47,084 bases of DNA, taken from the NCBI GenBank assembly GCA_027490915.1, contig JAIXXG010000074.1:1-47084 (forward strand), read 5' to 3'. Shown piece by piece: positions 1 to 6,954 of this stretch. Made by a program: the position numbers and the translations under genes. Position 1 is the stretch's first letter. The number at the start of each line of letters is the position of its first letter. Below the pieces are notes generated by a model. The model did no database searches and had not been told where the DNA came from. It saw nothing but the letters and a program-made list of their open reading frames with translations. This DNA comes from Microbacteriaceae bacterium (GTDB taxonomy: Bacteria > Actinomycetota > Actinomycetes > Actinomycetales > Microbacteriaceae).

Positions 1-884
1 ATGAGGCCGCTGCCGACGAACGCGCTGTTCAACTGCTCGTCGCCCACGCCGAAGTCGGCGAGCACGAGTGCGGGGATGTCGCGCGCGACGGCCTCGATGA
101 GCGCGGTCGAACTCACCGAGACCACGCCGCCGGCCGTGTCGAGCGCTCGCGCCATCGAGCCCGCCTGCACGACGAGATTGGCGGGGCGGTGCGGCGCGGG
201 CGGCAGCAGCGTGGGAAGGGGCCAGCGCTCGGCGTGCGTCTGGGCCTCTCCGCCGAGCGCGCGCACCTTCAGCACGACGCGACGCTCGGGGTGCCGCCGC
301 GCGGTGTCGATGAGCGCCTCGACGATCGCGCGCCGGTCAGCGCGGCGGGCGGGCACGAGCGACTGGGCGGCGAACACGATGTCGTCGCCGCGCGCCGCGC
401 GTCGATCGAGAAACGGGAGCGTGCTGAGCGCCACCCGCAGGGGAAGGCCCAGCTGGCGGGCGAGCGCGACGAACGCCGCGCGCTCGACCCGCGAGTGCAC
501 GATGTGCAGGTCGGCCTGTGCGCGGTAGACGAGCGCCTTGCGGCGCACCGGCAGGGCGATTCCCGGGATGCCCGTCACGAGCACCGGCCGCCGCGGCAGC
601 CCCGCCAGTGCGTCGAGCACGATCGCGGCGATCGGCCCGCGCATGCCCACGAGCACCGCGTCCGGCGCCTCGAGCCGCACCGCGGCGACGGCGTCATCGA
701 GCGGCAGCACCGCGACCTGTTCGGGGCGGAGGCGGCTCGAGACGAGGGCCGCCGCCACCTGCGCGGCGCTCGGCATGGTCGGGTTGGCGACGATGAGCAC
801 CCGATGCTCGATCGACGGCGCGAGCCGGTCGAGCGTGGCCGCCGCCCACTTCAGGTACGAGTCGGCGTCGACGATCGCCAGCAT
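1..884 (-). CDS. DUF6716-like putative glycosyltransferase (3' end outside window)
   Basis: The frame is open from the ATG at 884 down to base 1, giving 294 visible residues that begin MLAIVDADSYLKW; the C-terminus lies outside the window. The pattern matches what I remember of the actinobacterial DUF6716 family: an N-terminal D-x-D-S-Y-x-K-W, a central VLVTGIPGI stretch, and a C-terminal SVSSTALIEAVARDIPALVL segment that resembles the nucleotide-sugar binding end of a GT-B glycosyltransferase. No signal peptide or membrane segment is visible. Its ATG overlaps the neuB stop in an ATGA tetramer, so it is probably translationally coupled as the last gene of the four-gene cluster. The likely role, by inference from context only, is adding or exporting the nonulosonate made by the two upstream enzymes. 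Confidence 0.72.
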   Translation of the reverse strand, partial: MLAIVDADSYLKWAAATLDRLAPSIEHRVLIVANPTMPSAAQVAAALVSSRLRPEQVAVLPLDDAVAAVRLEAPDAVLVGMRGPIAAIVLDALAGLPRRPVLVTGIPGIALPVRRKALVYRAQADLHIVHSRVERAAFVALARQLGLPLRVALSTLPFLDRRAARGDDIVFAAQSLVPARRADRRAIVEALIDTARRHPERRVVLKVRALGGEAQTHAERWPLPTLLPPAPHRPANLVVQAGSMARALDTAGGVVSVSSTALIEAVARDIPALVLADFGVGDEQLNSAFVGSGL

Positions 885-1756
885 CAGGCCGGCACGCGCC
901 GGAGCTTGGCCTTGGGCGCGAGCTCGCCCGGGAAGACCCGCTTGACACCGTCGCCCATCGCCTGCTCGATGATGCGGATGTCGCGCACGAGGTGGGCGAA
1001 GCCCTGCGGCTCGAGCGACGCCGCGTGGTCGGAGCCCCACATCGTGCGGTCGAGCGTGATGTGCCGCTCGACGACGCACGCCCCGAGCGCGACGGCGGCG
1101 AGGCTGATCTGCAGGCCGCGCTCATGTCCCGAGTAGCCGATCGGCACGCCCGGGTAGCGATCGCCGAGGGTCGCGATCGTGCGCAGGTTGGCCTCCTCCG
1201 GCGGCATCGGGTAGGTCGACGTCGCGTGCAGCAGCACGAGGTTGTCGGTGCCGAGCGTCGCGACGGCACGATCGATCTCCTCCAGCGTCGACATGCCGGT
1301 CGAGAGGATGATCGGCTTGCCGGTCGCGGCGAGGCGCTCGAGCAGCTCGATGTCGGTGACCGACGCCGACGCCACCTTGTGCGCCGGAACGTCGAGGCTC
1401 TCGAGCACGTCGACGCTCGGGACGTCCCACGGCGAGGCGAACCAGTGCAGCCCGCGATGCGCCGCATAGGCCGCGATGCGCTGGTACTCCTCGACGCCGA
1501 ACTCGACGCGGTGCCGGTACTCGAGGTAGGTCATGGTGCCCCACGGGGTGTCCCGCGGGGTGTCGCGCATGTGCTCGGGCGTCGCGATCTCGGGCGTGCG
1601 CTTCTGGAACTTCACGGCGTCGGCACCCGCCTCGGCGGCGACGTCGATGAGCCGCATGGCCAGCTCGACGTCGCCGTTGTGGTTGAGCCCGATCTCGCCG
1701 ATGACGTAGACGGGGGCGTGGCGCCCGATGGCGCGGCCGGCGATGGTGACGGTCAT
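884..1756 (-). CDS. neuB: N-acetylneuraminate synthase family protein lacking SAF domain
   Basis: This 290-residue protein belongs to the NeuB family, which condenses phosphoenolpyruvate with a hexose or hexosamine to make a nine-carbon acid. The barrel motifs are clear: GEIGLNHNGD near residue 20, VKFQKR near 48, LSTGMSTLEEID, LHATSTYPMP, IGYSGHERGLQIS and VERHITLDRTMWGSDHAASLEP. Usual NeuB proteins are about 340-350 residues because a C-terminal antifreeze-like SAF domain follows the barrel. Here the protein stops soon after a KRVFPGELAPK stretch, so that domain is absent. The ATG at 1756 follows a GAGGAG ribosome site and overlaps the neuA stop as ATGA; the gene's own TGA overlaps the next ATG. 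The substrate cannot be told from sequence; Neu5Ac, legionaminate and Kdn are all open. Confidence 0.88.
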   Translation of the reverse strand: MTVTIAGRAIGRHAPVYVIGEIGLNHNGDVELAMRLIDVAAEAGADAVKFQKRTPEIATPEHMRDTPRDTPWGTMTYLEYRHRVEFGVEEYQRIAAYAAHRGLHWFASPWDVPSVDVLESLDVPAHKVASASVTDIELLERLAATGKPIILSTGMSTLEEIDRAVATLGTDNLVLLHATSTYPMPPEEANLRTIATLGDRYPGVPIGYSGHERGLQISLAAVALGACVVERHITLDRTMWGSDHAASLEPQGFAHLVRDIRIIEQAMGDGVKRVFPGELAPKAKLRRVPA

Positions 1757-2544
1757 CTGCGGTTCTCCTCTGGGGTCGCGCCCGCGGCAGGTCCGGGAGA
1801 GGAGCCGGTCGCCGGGACGGTGGCGGGGTCGTGCGCGGGGTCGTGCGCGGTGCCGTGCACGGGCTGCGCGGGGTCGGCGAGGGCGGCGAGGGCCCGGGCT
1901 CGGGCCAGGTCGGCCTCGGTGTCGACGTCGATCGCGAATCGCTCGTCGGTCAGCTGCGGCTCGATGCGACCGAAGAAGCGGTGCCGCGCGCTGCGGAAGC
2001 CGGCGGCGCGCAGCACGTAGAAGGCGCCCGTCTCGGCGACCTGCGGCGGCAGGTCCTGCCGCCGCAGACGCACGGCGGGGTCGTGGTTGACGCCCTCCCA
2101 TCCGCCGGTTGCACGGGGGCGCCACAGAAAGACCGGCGTCGCCACGGCCGCGAACACCGCGTCGGCCTCCCCTGCCGCGACGCGCGCCACAGCCGCATCG
2201 AGATCGGCGGGGTCGATGAAGGGCGACGTGGCCTGCAGAAAGACCACGATCGCAGGCTCGACCTCGTGTGCGGCGATCGCGTGCAGCAGGGCCGACTCCG
2301 ACGAGGCGGTCGCCGTGGCGAGCTCGGCCGGACGAGCGATCACCGCCGCGCCGGCGCGTCGAGCCTCCTCCGCGATCTCGGCGTCATCGGTCGAGACGAC
2401 GACGTCATGGATGCTCGCCGCAGCCCGCGCAGCCGACACCGCCCGGTCGACCAGCGTGCGCCCGCCGACCTGCTGGAGGTTCTTGCGCGGCACGCCGACC
2501 GACCCGCCTCGGGCCGGAACGATCGCGATCACCCGCCCGGTCAT
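1753..2544 (-). CDS. neuA: Acylneuraminate cytidylyltransferase (CMP-nonulosonate synthetase)
   Basis: This 263-residue protein has the nucleotidyltransferase N-terminus VIAIVPARGGSVGVPRKNL, followed by VVVSTDDAEIAEEAR, LQATSPF near residue 110, and AETGAFYVLR near 190, all typical of CMP-sialic acid synthetases. It would activate the acid made by NeuB with CTP. Family members usually read ARGGSKGIPRKN; here the Lys is Val, a change at the CTP-binding loop that deserves a check. The last 35 or so residues are a Pro/Ala/Asp-rich tail with a repeated HDPA unit and no recognisable domain. Both ends overlap their neighbours by 4 bp (ATGA), so the gene sits inside a tightly coupled four-gene unit. 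Confidence 0.88.
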   Translation of the reverse strand: MTGRVIAIVPARGGSVGVPRKNLQQVGGRTLVDRAVSAARAAASIHDVVVSTDDAEIAEEARRAGAAVIARPAELATATASSESALLHAIAAHEVEPAIVVFLQATSPFIDPADLDAAVARVAAGEADAVFAAVATPVFLWRPRATGGWEGVNHDPAVRLRRQDLPPQVAETGAFYVLRAAGFRSARHRFFGRIEPQLTDERFAIDVDTEADLARARALAALADPAQPVHGTAHDPAHDPATVPATGSSPGPAAGATPEENRR

Positions 2545-3527
2545 CGCCGCACCTCGACGTCGAGGGTGTCGCGTCGCACCGTCGAGCCCGTGCCGCGCAG
2601 CACGATCGGCAGGGTCTCGGCGGCCGTCGACGGCGGCGAGACGATGTCGAGGGGCCGCGGCGTGCCCGCGAGCGCCAGCTCGATGGGAACGAGCGCGGGC
2701 ATGACGCGCACGGTGCGCAGCCGGGCGGCGACCTGGAGGAACCAGCGCGGCTCGCGCCGATGCGGAAAGTACGCCACCGGCCCCTCCGCGGCGAGCGCGG
2801 CCAGGCGCTCGAGCGCGGCATCCGACGACGCGATGCCGTCGGCGACACCGGCCGACCCGAGCACGATGCGCGCCGCGGGCGGCACGGCGGCGGCCCGCAT
2901 CCCGAGGGCGCGCGTGCGATCGAAGCGGTGCGTGACGACCTCGGCACCGAGCGCGCGCAGCAGCCCGGGCGCCTCGTCATCGTCGTCGAGGTAGGTCGTC
3001 ACGCGCAGGCGCCCCTGGGCGGCCAGGCTGCGCAGCCGCACGGTCGTGCGTGCGGCGAGACGCTCGCGCGCCGCGCCGAGCAGGCGCGGGGCCACCGGAC
3101 GCAGCAGCGGGGCGCCCTCCTGCAGCTGCCGGGCCAGCCGTCGCGTGATCGCCCCGTCATCGACGATCGTGAGGTGCGCGGGCTCGGCCGACTCGAGCCG
3201 CTGCTGCACGAGGCCCGAGTAGGCGTCGCCGATGATCCAGTCGGCCGCGGAGCGGAACAGCCCGCGGGGCATGAGGCGTCGATCGACCCGGATGCTCACC
3301 GGCAGTCCGCCCGCGCGACGAGCTCCGCGGTCCTCCTCCGCGCAGCGTGCGTCGAGCAGAGCGGCCGTGCGCTCGAGCTGGGCGTCCCCGGCGCGCGGCA
3401 CGATGATCACCTCGCCGCCGCACGGGCCCCGCTCACTCGGATCGACCGCGCGGGCGAGTGCGGCGTGCTCGAGAGCGCCGAGCAGCTGGAGCGGAGACTC
3501 CACCCATGCGACCGGACCGATCGTCAT
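2541..3527 (-). CDS. Putative sialyltransferase-like glycosyltransferase, first gene of nonulosonate cluster
   Basis: I do not recognise a named family with certainty. This 328-residue soluble protein opens with VAWVESPLQLLGALEHA, a beta-strand plus SPLQ pattern that recalls the N-terminus of bacterial (poly)sialyltransferase-like GT-B enzymes. A later VAYFPHRREPRWFL segment and an ALVPIELALA helix would fit the nucleotide-binding half. An acidic YLDDDDEAPG loop lies in the middle. I chose the ATG at 3527 because AGAGGGGG lies 6 nt upstream; an in-frame GTG at 3548 is the alternative and would add seven residues. Its TGA overlaps the neuA ATG. As the first gene of the operon it probably transfers the CMP-activated sugar, which is inference from its neighbours. 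Confidence 0.7.
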   Translation of the reverse strand: MTIGPVAWVESPLQLLGALEHAALARAVDPSERGPCGGEVIIVPRAGDAQLERTAALLDARCAEEDRGARRAGGLPVSIRVDRRLMPRGLFRSAADWIIGDAYSGLVQQRLESAEPAHLTIVDDGAITRRLARQLQEGAPLLRPVAPRLLGAARERLAARTTVRLRSLAAQGRLRVTTYLDDDDEAPGLLRALGAEVVTHRFDRTRALGMRAAAVPPAARIVLGSAGVADGIASSDAALERLAALAAEGPVAYFPHRREPRWFLQVAARLRTVRVMPALVPIELALAGTPRPLDIVSPPSTAAETLPIVLRGTGSTVRRDTLDVEVRR

Positions 3528-3557
3528 GCGAGACCCCCTCTGCGTCACCTGCCGGTC

Positions 3558-3563
3558 ACGCTA
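3558..3563 (-). promoter_or_regulatory. Candidate -10 box of the nonulosonate operon
   Basis: On the minus strand TAGCGT lies 30 nt before the ATG at 3527. Transcription would start near 3551 and give a leader of about 24 nt carrying the AGAGGGGG ribosome site. No good -35 is visible. If the GTG at 3548 were used, the transcript would be almost leaderless. Confidence 0.4.
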
Positions 3564-3657
3564 GGCAGGCCCTGCGAACGGGGAGTGATCGGAAGGGAAG
3601 CGGGAGGTGACCGTTGGGCGGCGCGCCCCTTCGGCGCCGCACAGGCTCGGCCCGCGT

Positions 3658-3680
3658 TTTTGTGCCTCATCGCCAAGCCG
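3658..3680 (+). promoter_or_regulatory. Shared acc motif, copy 1 (upstream of accD)
   Basis: TTTTGTG, then CCTCAT, then CGCCAA and CCG. It matches 11086-11108 at 19 of 23 positions and starts exactly 55 nt before the accD start codon, as the other copy does before the carboxylase alpha gene. The block ends about 20 nt upstream of the -10 box, where a repressor or activator of both carboxylase genes would bind. Confidence 0.6.
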
Positions 3681-3700
3681 TGCCCGGGGGGTGCTGTCGA

Positions 3701-3706
3701 TAGGCT
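3701..3706 (+). promoter_or_regulatory. -10 box TAGGCT, leaderless promoter of accD
   Basis: TAGGCT lies 6 nt before the GTG at 3713, so transcription should begin at or next to the start codon. No Shine-Dalgarno sequence precedes the GTG. This arrangement recurs throughout the window. Confidence 0.65.
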
Positions 3707-3712
3707 GACCCG

Positions 3713-5311
3713 GTGACCGAGCAGACGACCCCTCCCGACCTCTCGACGACCGCGGGCAAGATCGCCGACCTGAAGGTGCGCTACCACGAGGCGGTGACCG
3801 CCGCGGGCGAGGCCGCGATCGAGAAGCAGCACGCCAAGGGCAAGCTCACCGCGCGCGAGCGCATCGACGCGCTGCTCGACCACGGCAGCTTCGTCGAGCT
3901 CGACGAGTTCGTGCGGCACCGCACGCACGCCTTCGGCATGGACGCCAAGCGCCCGTACGGCGACTCGGTCGTCACCGGCACCGGCACCATCCACGGCCGG
4001 CAGGTCGCGGTCTACAGTCAAGACTTCACGATCTTCGGCGGCTCGCTCGGCGAGGTCGCGGGCGAGAAGATCATCAAGGTCATGGAGCTCGCCCTCAAGA
4101 CCGGCGTGCCGATCATCGGCATCCTCGACTCGGGCGGTGCCCGCATCCAGGAGGGCGTCGTCGCCCTCGGCAAGTACGGCGAGATCTTCCGCCGCAACAC
4201 GGCCGCGAGCGGCGTGATCCCGCAGATCTCGATCATCTGCGGCCCCGCCGCCGGCGGTGCGGTCTACTCGCCCGCCCTCACCGACTTCGTGATCATGGTC
4301 GACAAGACCAGCCAGATGTTCGTCACCGGCCCCGACGTCATCAAGACGGTGACGGGCGAGGACGTCGGCATGGAGGAGCTCGGCGGCGCGCTCACCCACA
4401 ACCGCACCTCGGGCGTGTCGCACTACCTCGCCGAGGACGAGCACGACGCGTTCGACTTCGCCCGCGCGCTGCTGAGCTACCTGCCCGACAACAACCTCGC
4501 CGAGCTGCCGCAGTACGACGCCGCCGTCGAGCTCGAGATCACCGACGACGACCGCAAGCTCAACACGATGGTGCCCGACAGCCCCAACCAGCCGTACGAC
4601 GTCGTCGACATCATCGACCACGTCGTCGACGAGGGCTCGTTCCTCGAGGTGCAGCCGTTGTTCGCGCCGAACATCGTCATCGGCTTCGCGCGCGTCGAGG
4701 GCCGCAGCGTCGGTGTCATCGCCAACCAGCCGAACGCCATGGCCGGAACCCTCAACATCGACGCGGGCGAGAAGGCCGCGCGCTTCGTGCGGTTCTGCGA
4801 CGCGTTCTCGATCCCGATCCTCACCCTCGTCGACGTGCCCGGCTACCTGCCCGGCACCGACCAGGAGTGGACCGGCGTCATCCGCCGCGGCGCCAAGCTG
4901 CTGTACGCCTACGCCGAGGCGACCGTGCCGCTCGTCACCGTCATCACGCGCAAGGCCTACGGCGGCGCCTACATCGTCATGGGGTCGAAGCAGCTCGGTG
5001 CCGACATGAACCTCGCCTGGCCGACGGCCGAGATCGCCGTCATGGGCGGGCAGGGCGCGGTGAACATCCTGTACCGCAACGAGATCAAGGCGGCCGAGGC
5101 GGCCGGTGAGGACGTCGCGGCGGTGCGCACCCGGCTGGCGAACGAGTACACCTACAACGTGGCCAGCCCCTTCCTCGCGGCCGAGCGCGGCGAGCTCGAC
5201 GGCATCATCGAGCCGGCCGCCACCCGCGTCGCCGTCATCAAGGCGCTGCGGGCCCTCAAGGGCAAGCGCGCGAGCCTGCCGCCGAAGAAGCACGGGAACA
5301 TCCCGCTGTGA
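3713..5311 (+). CDS. accD: Acyl-CoA carboxylase beta subunit (carboxyltransferase)
   Basis: This 532-residue protein is a full-length actinobacterial acyl-CoA carboxylase beta chain (AccD5/PccB type). It moves the carboxyl group from biotin to acetyl- or propionyl-CoA and so supplies malonyl- or methylmalonyl-CoA. It has both crotonase-fold halves: the N-terminal half carries [11 protein letters not shown] and [17 protein letters not shown] around residues 140-190, and the C-terminal half carries [34 protein letters not shown] and the closing KHGNIPL tail. The GTG at 3713 is chosen because TAGGCT sits 6 nt upstream. The stop overlaps the start of accE as GTGA. The biotin partner is probably the alpha subunit at 11141-12916, which shares an upstream motif with this gene. 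Whether acetyl- or propionyl-CoA is preferred cannot be seen. Confidence 0.96.
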   Translation: MTEQTTPPDLSTTAGKIADLKVRYHEAVTAAGEAAIEKQHAKGKLTARERIDALLDHGSFVELDEFVRHRTHAFGMDAKRPYGDSVVTGTGTIHGRQVAVYSQDFTIFGGSLGEVAGEKIIKVMELALKTGVPIIGILDSGGARIQEGVVALGKYGEIFRRNTAASGVIPQISIICGPAAGGAVYSPALTDFVIMVDKTSQMFVTGPDVIKTVTGEDVGMEELGGALTHNRTSGVSHYLAEDEHDAFDFARALLSYLPDNNLAELPQYDAAVELEITDDDRKLNTMVPDSPNQPYDVVDIIDHVVDEGSFLEVQPLFAPNIVIGFARVEGRSVGVIANQPNAMAGTLNIDAGEKAARFVRFCDAFSIPILTLVDVPGYLPGTDQEWTGVIRRGAKLLYAYAEATVPLVTVITRKAYGGAYIVMGSKQLGADMNLAWPTAEIAVMGGQGAVNILYRNEIKAAEAAGEDVAAVRTRLANEYTYNVASPFLAAERGELDGIIEPAATRVAVIKALRALKGKRASLPPKKHGNIPL

Positions 5312-5580
5312 CGACCGTGCCCCCGAGCGACACCCCGCCGGCCGAGACGGCCCCGGATGCGGTGCCCACCATGCGCGTCGTGGCGGGCAACCCCACCGAC
5401 GAGGAGCTCGCCGCCGCCCACGCGGTGATCATGGCCGTGCTCGCCGAGCAGGCGGCGCGCGGAGCCGAGCGGCTCGAGCCGCGCGCCGACCGCTGGCGGC
5501 GCAGCGCCCGGGGCATGCGCGCACCGATCGCCCCCGGCCCGGGAGCCTGGGCGGCGACCGCGGGCATGCGCGGCTGCTGA
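5308..5580 (+). CDS. accE: Acyl-CoA carboxylase epsilon subunit
   Basis: This small 90-residue protein carries the epsilon-subunit signature [18 protein letters not shown] (residues about 24-41), followed by an Arg-rich segment, [11 protein letters not shown]. In actinobacteria this subunit binds the beta chain and stimulates the assembled carboxylase. The first 20 residues are Pro/Thr-rich and probably disordered. Its GTG overlaps the accD TGA by 4 bp, so its translation is tied to accD and a fixed stoichiometry is likely. Confidence 0.9.
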   Translation: MTTVPPSDTPPAETAPDAVPTMRVVAGNPTDEELAAAHAVIMAVLAEQAARGAERLEPRADRWRRSARGMRAPIAPGPGAWAATAGMRGC

Positions 5581-5593
5581 GCGGCCGCGGGTA

Positions 5594-5607
5594 CCCCGCT
5601 TTCGGGG
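5594..5607 (+). terminator. Small hairpin just after accE stop
   Basis: CCCCG, a four-base loop and CGGGG begin 14 nt after the accE TGA, nested in GTACCCCG...GGCCATGTAC. No T-run follows, so it is a weak candidate terminator or mRNA 3'-end stabiliser. Confidence 0.35.
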
Positions 5608-5756
5608 GCCATGTACCCAGTTCGGTCCGGATGCGTGACCGAAGAACCGCGGAAATCCGGGCCTCTCGCGGGGTCGGGGTACAAAATCTGTCCCCCGTCG
5701 TCCCCCAAAATGACGACTGTGCGGGGCGGATCGCTCCGGCATTCTGAATACGTCAG

Positions 5757-5778
5757 GTGAGCCGACTCTACGGCTCAC
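5757..5778 (+). terminator. Inverted repeat GTGAGCCG/CGGCTCAC
   Basis: A perfect 8-bp stem with a 6-base loop. It may end accDE transcription or be a protein-binding palindrome; no T-run follows. Confidence 0.35.
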
Positions 5779-5824
5779 GACCGATCGCAACGACCGCACG
5801 GGTAGCGGAATTGGGATTGGGGGG

Positions 5825-5861
5825 CGAGGGAGATCGGCATTCGGGTTGCAGGTCTCCCTCG
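5825..5861. repeat. Inverted repeat CGAGGGAGA/TCTCCCTCG
   Basis: A perfect 9-bp inverted repeat separated by 19 nt, directly beside the stronger hairpin at 5870-5900. The function is unknown. Confidence 0.4.
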
Positions 5862-5869
5862 AACATGAC

Positions 5870-5900
5870 GAAGGGCCGGAGATGGGTACTCCGGCCCTTC
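5870..5900 (-). terminator. Strong hairpin terminating the minus-strand two-component operon
   Basis: A perfect 12-bp stem, GAAGGGCCGGAG and CTCCGGCCCTTC, with a 7-base loop. It starts 16 nt after the stop at 5917 on the minus strand. There is no clear U-tract, as is common for high-GC actinobacterial terminators. Confidence 0.7.
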
Positions 5901-5916
5901 GATCGTTAACGACCTC

Positions 5917-6954
5917 TCAGCGGCTGGTGCGCGGGATCTCGAGCCACAGGTCGACGGAATCGTCATCGTCGTCGTCGCTCTCGCCCAGCTCACGGGCGCG
6001 CGCCGTGGCCGACGGGGTCAGCCCCACCACCGTGACCGCGATGTCGGAGTCGGGCGGGGCCGTGCGGGCGATCACGCGCGTCGCCGAGGTCGACCGGATC
6101 GCCTCGGCGAGGGTTCCGAGCACGCGCGCTAGCGACGGGTCGTCGAGCTCATCGAGCCCGCCCTCGTCGAAGAGCGTGACCGTCACCCCGCGTCGGCGCG
6201 CGGCCATCACCTCGCGGCGCACCTCATCGTCGAGCAGACGACGACCGCGGATCTCGTCACGGATGGCTCCCTCGAGGTGCAGGCACTCCTGCCGCTGCTC
6301 CTCCGTCAGCTCGCCACCCGACTGCTCGATGGCGCGCAGCATGGGCACCGCCATCGTGCTGGTCTGCCCGAGGCGGAACTGCCGCTCGTAGAGGTGCGCC
6401 TCCTGCGCGGCCTGCCAATCGGTCGCCTCGCGCTCGGCGCGAGCGAATCGGGCGGCGTCGGCCGAGGCCTTGAGCAGAGCGCGCGACAGGATGTGCGACA
6501 CCGCCACCCAGGCGGCGCTGCCGATGACGCCGATGCCGAGCAGCAGCCCCGGGCCGCCCCAGACGATCGTGTGCACGACGAGGGCCGCGATGCCGATCCA
6601 GGCGAACAGGTGCCGGCGGCGCGTGGAGGTGATGGTCATGAGCGTGCCGATGGCCGCCACGTACCAGGTGGCGTAGCCGAGCCCGCCCTCGCGCGCCGGG
6701 TCGAGCTGCGGGGCGATGAGCAGCGCCATCGCGATGCACACCAGCACGTTGGCGATCGCCATCGAGGTCGGCATGCGCTCGGGCTGCCCGGGCAGCAGGC
6801 TGACGGTCGTTGCCCCGGCGTACAGCGCCATCGCGGCGAGCACCGGGATCGGGTTCGCCGGCACATCGATCGTGTAGAGGCCGAGAACGATGTGGTACGC
6901 CGAGAAGATCGCGGCCATGGTCACGATGAGGGCGCGGGGAACTCCGATTCTCAT
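5917..6954 (-). CDS. Membrane protein resembling a histidine kinase without catalytic boxes
   Basis: The first 150 of 345 residues form about five membrane segments, the last near LLLGIGVIGSAAWVAVSHIL. The rest is cytoplasmic: an amphipathic helix pair (residues about 165-250) shaped like a dimerisation domain, then an alpha/beta region with VTVTLFDEGG. The layout copies the neighbouring kinase (6951-8285), but there is no H-box histidine, no N-box asparagine and no glycine-rich ATP lid. A run of six Asp lies close to the C-terminus. The ATG overlaps the kinase TGA (ATGA), so the two are co-translated. It could be a pseudokinase partner or regulator of the true kinase. I do not know a named family for it. 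Confidence 0.75.
   Translation of the reverse strand: MRIGVPRALIVTMAAIFSAYHIVLGLYTIDVPANPIPVLAAMALYAGATTVSLLPGQPERMPTSMAIANVLVCIAMALLIAPQLDPAREGGLGYATWYVAAIGTLMTITSTRRRHLFAWIGIAALVVHTIVWGGPGLLLGIGVIGSAAWVAVSHILSRALLKASADAARFARAEREATDWQAAQEAHLYERQFRLGQTSTMAVPMLRAIEQSGGELTEEQRQECLHLEGAIRDEIRGRRLLDDEVRREVMAARRRGVTVTLFDEGGLDELDDPSLARVLGTLAEAIRSTSATRVIARTAPPDSDIAVTVVGLTPSATARARELGESDDDDDDSVDLWLEIPRTSR

Larger units (their letters stand above)
5581..5916. other. Gene-free interval between accE and a convergent gene, with four inverted repeats
   Basis: No convincing coding frame lies in this 336-bp interval. It holds four hairpin-forming repeats: CCCCG-cttt-CGGGG at 5594-5607, GTGAGCCG/CGGCTCAC at 5757-5778, CGAGGGAGA/TCTCCCTCG at 5825-5861, and GAAGGGCCGGAG/CTCCGGCCCTTC at 5870-5900. 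The middle part (5640-5720) is less GC-rich than its surroundings and includes ACAAAATC and CCCAAAATG. Both flanking operons end here, so termination is the simplest role; the number of structures is more than two terminators need. Confidence 0.6.

Noticed and set aside
3545-5293. Long open frame antisense to accD
   Set aside because: The opposite strand encodes a full accD with all motifs; the antisense frame is His/Val/Arg-rich without any domain, as expected in high-GC DNA.
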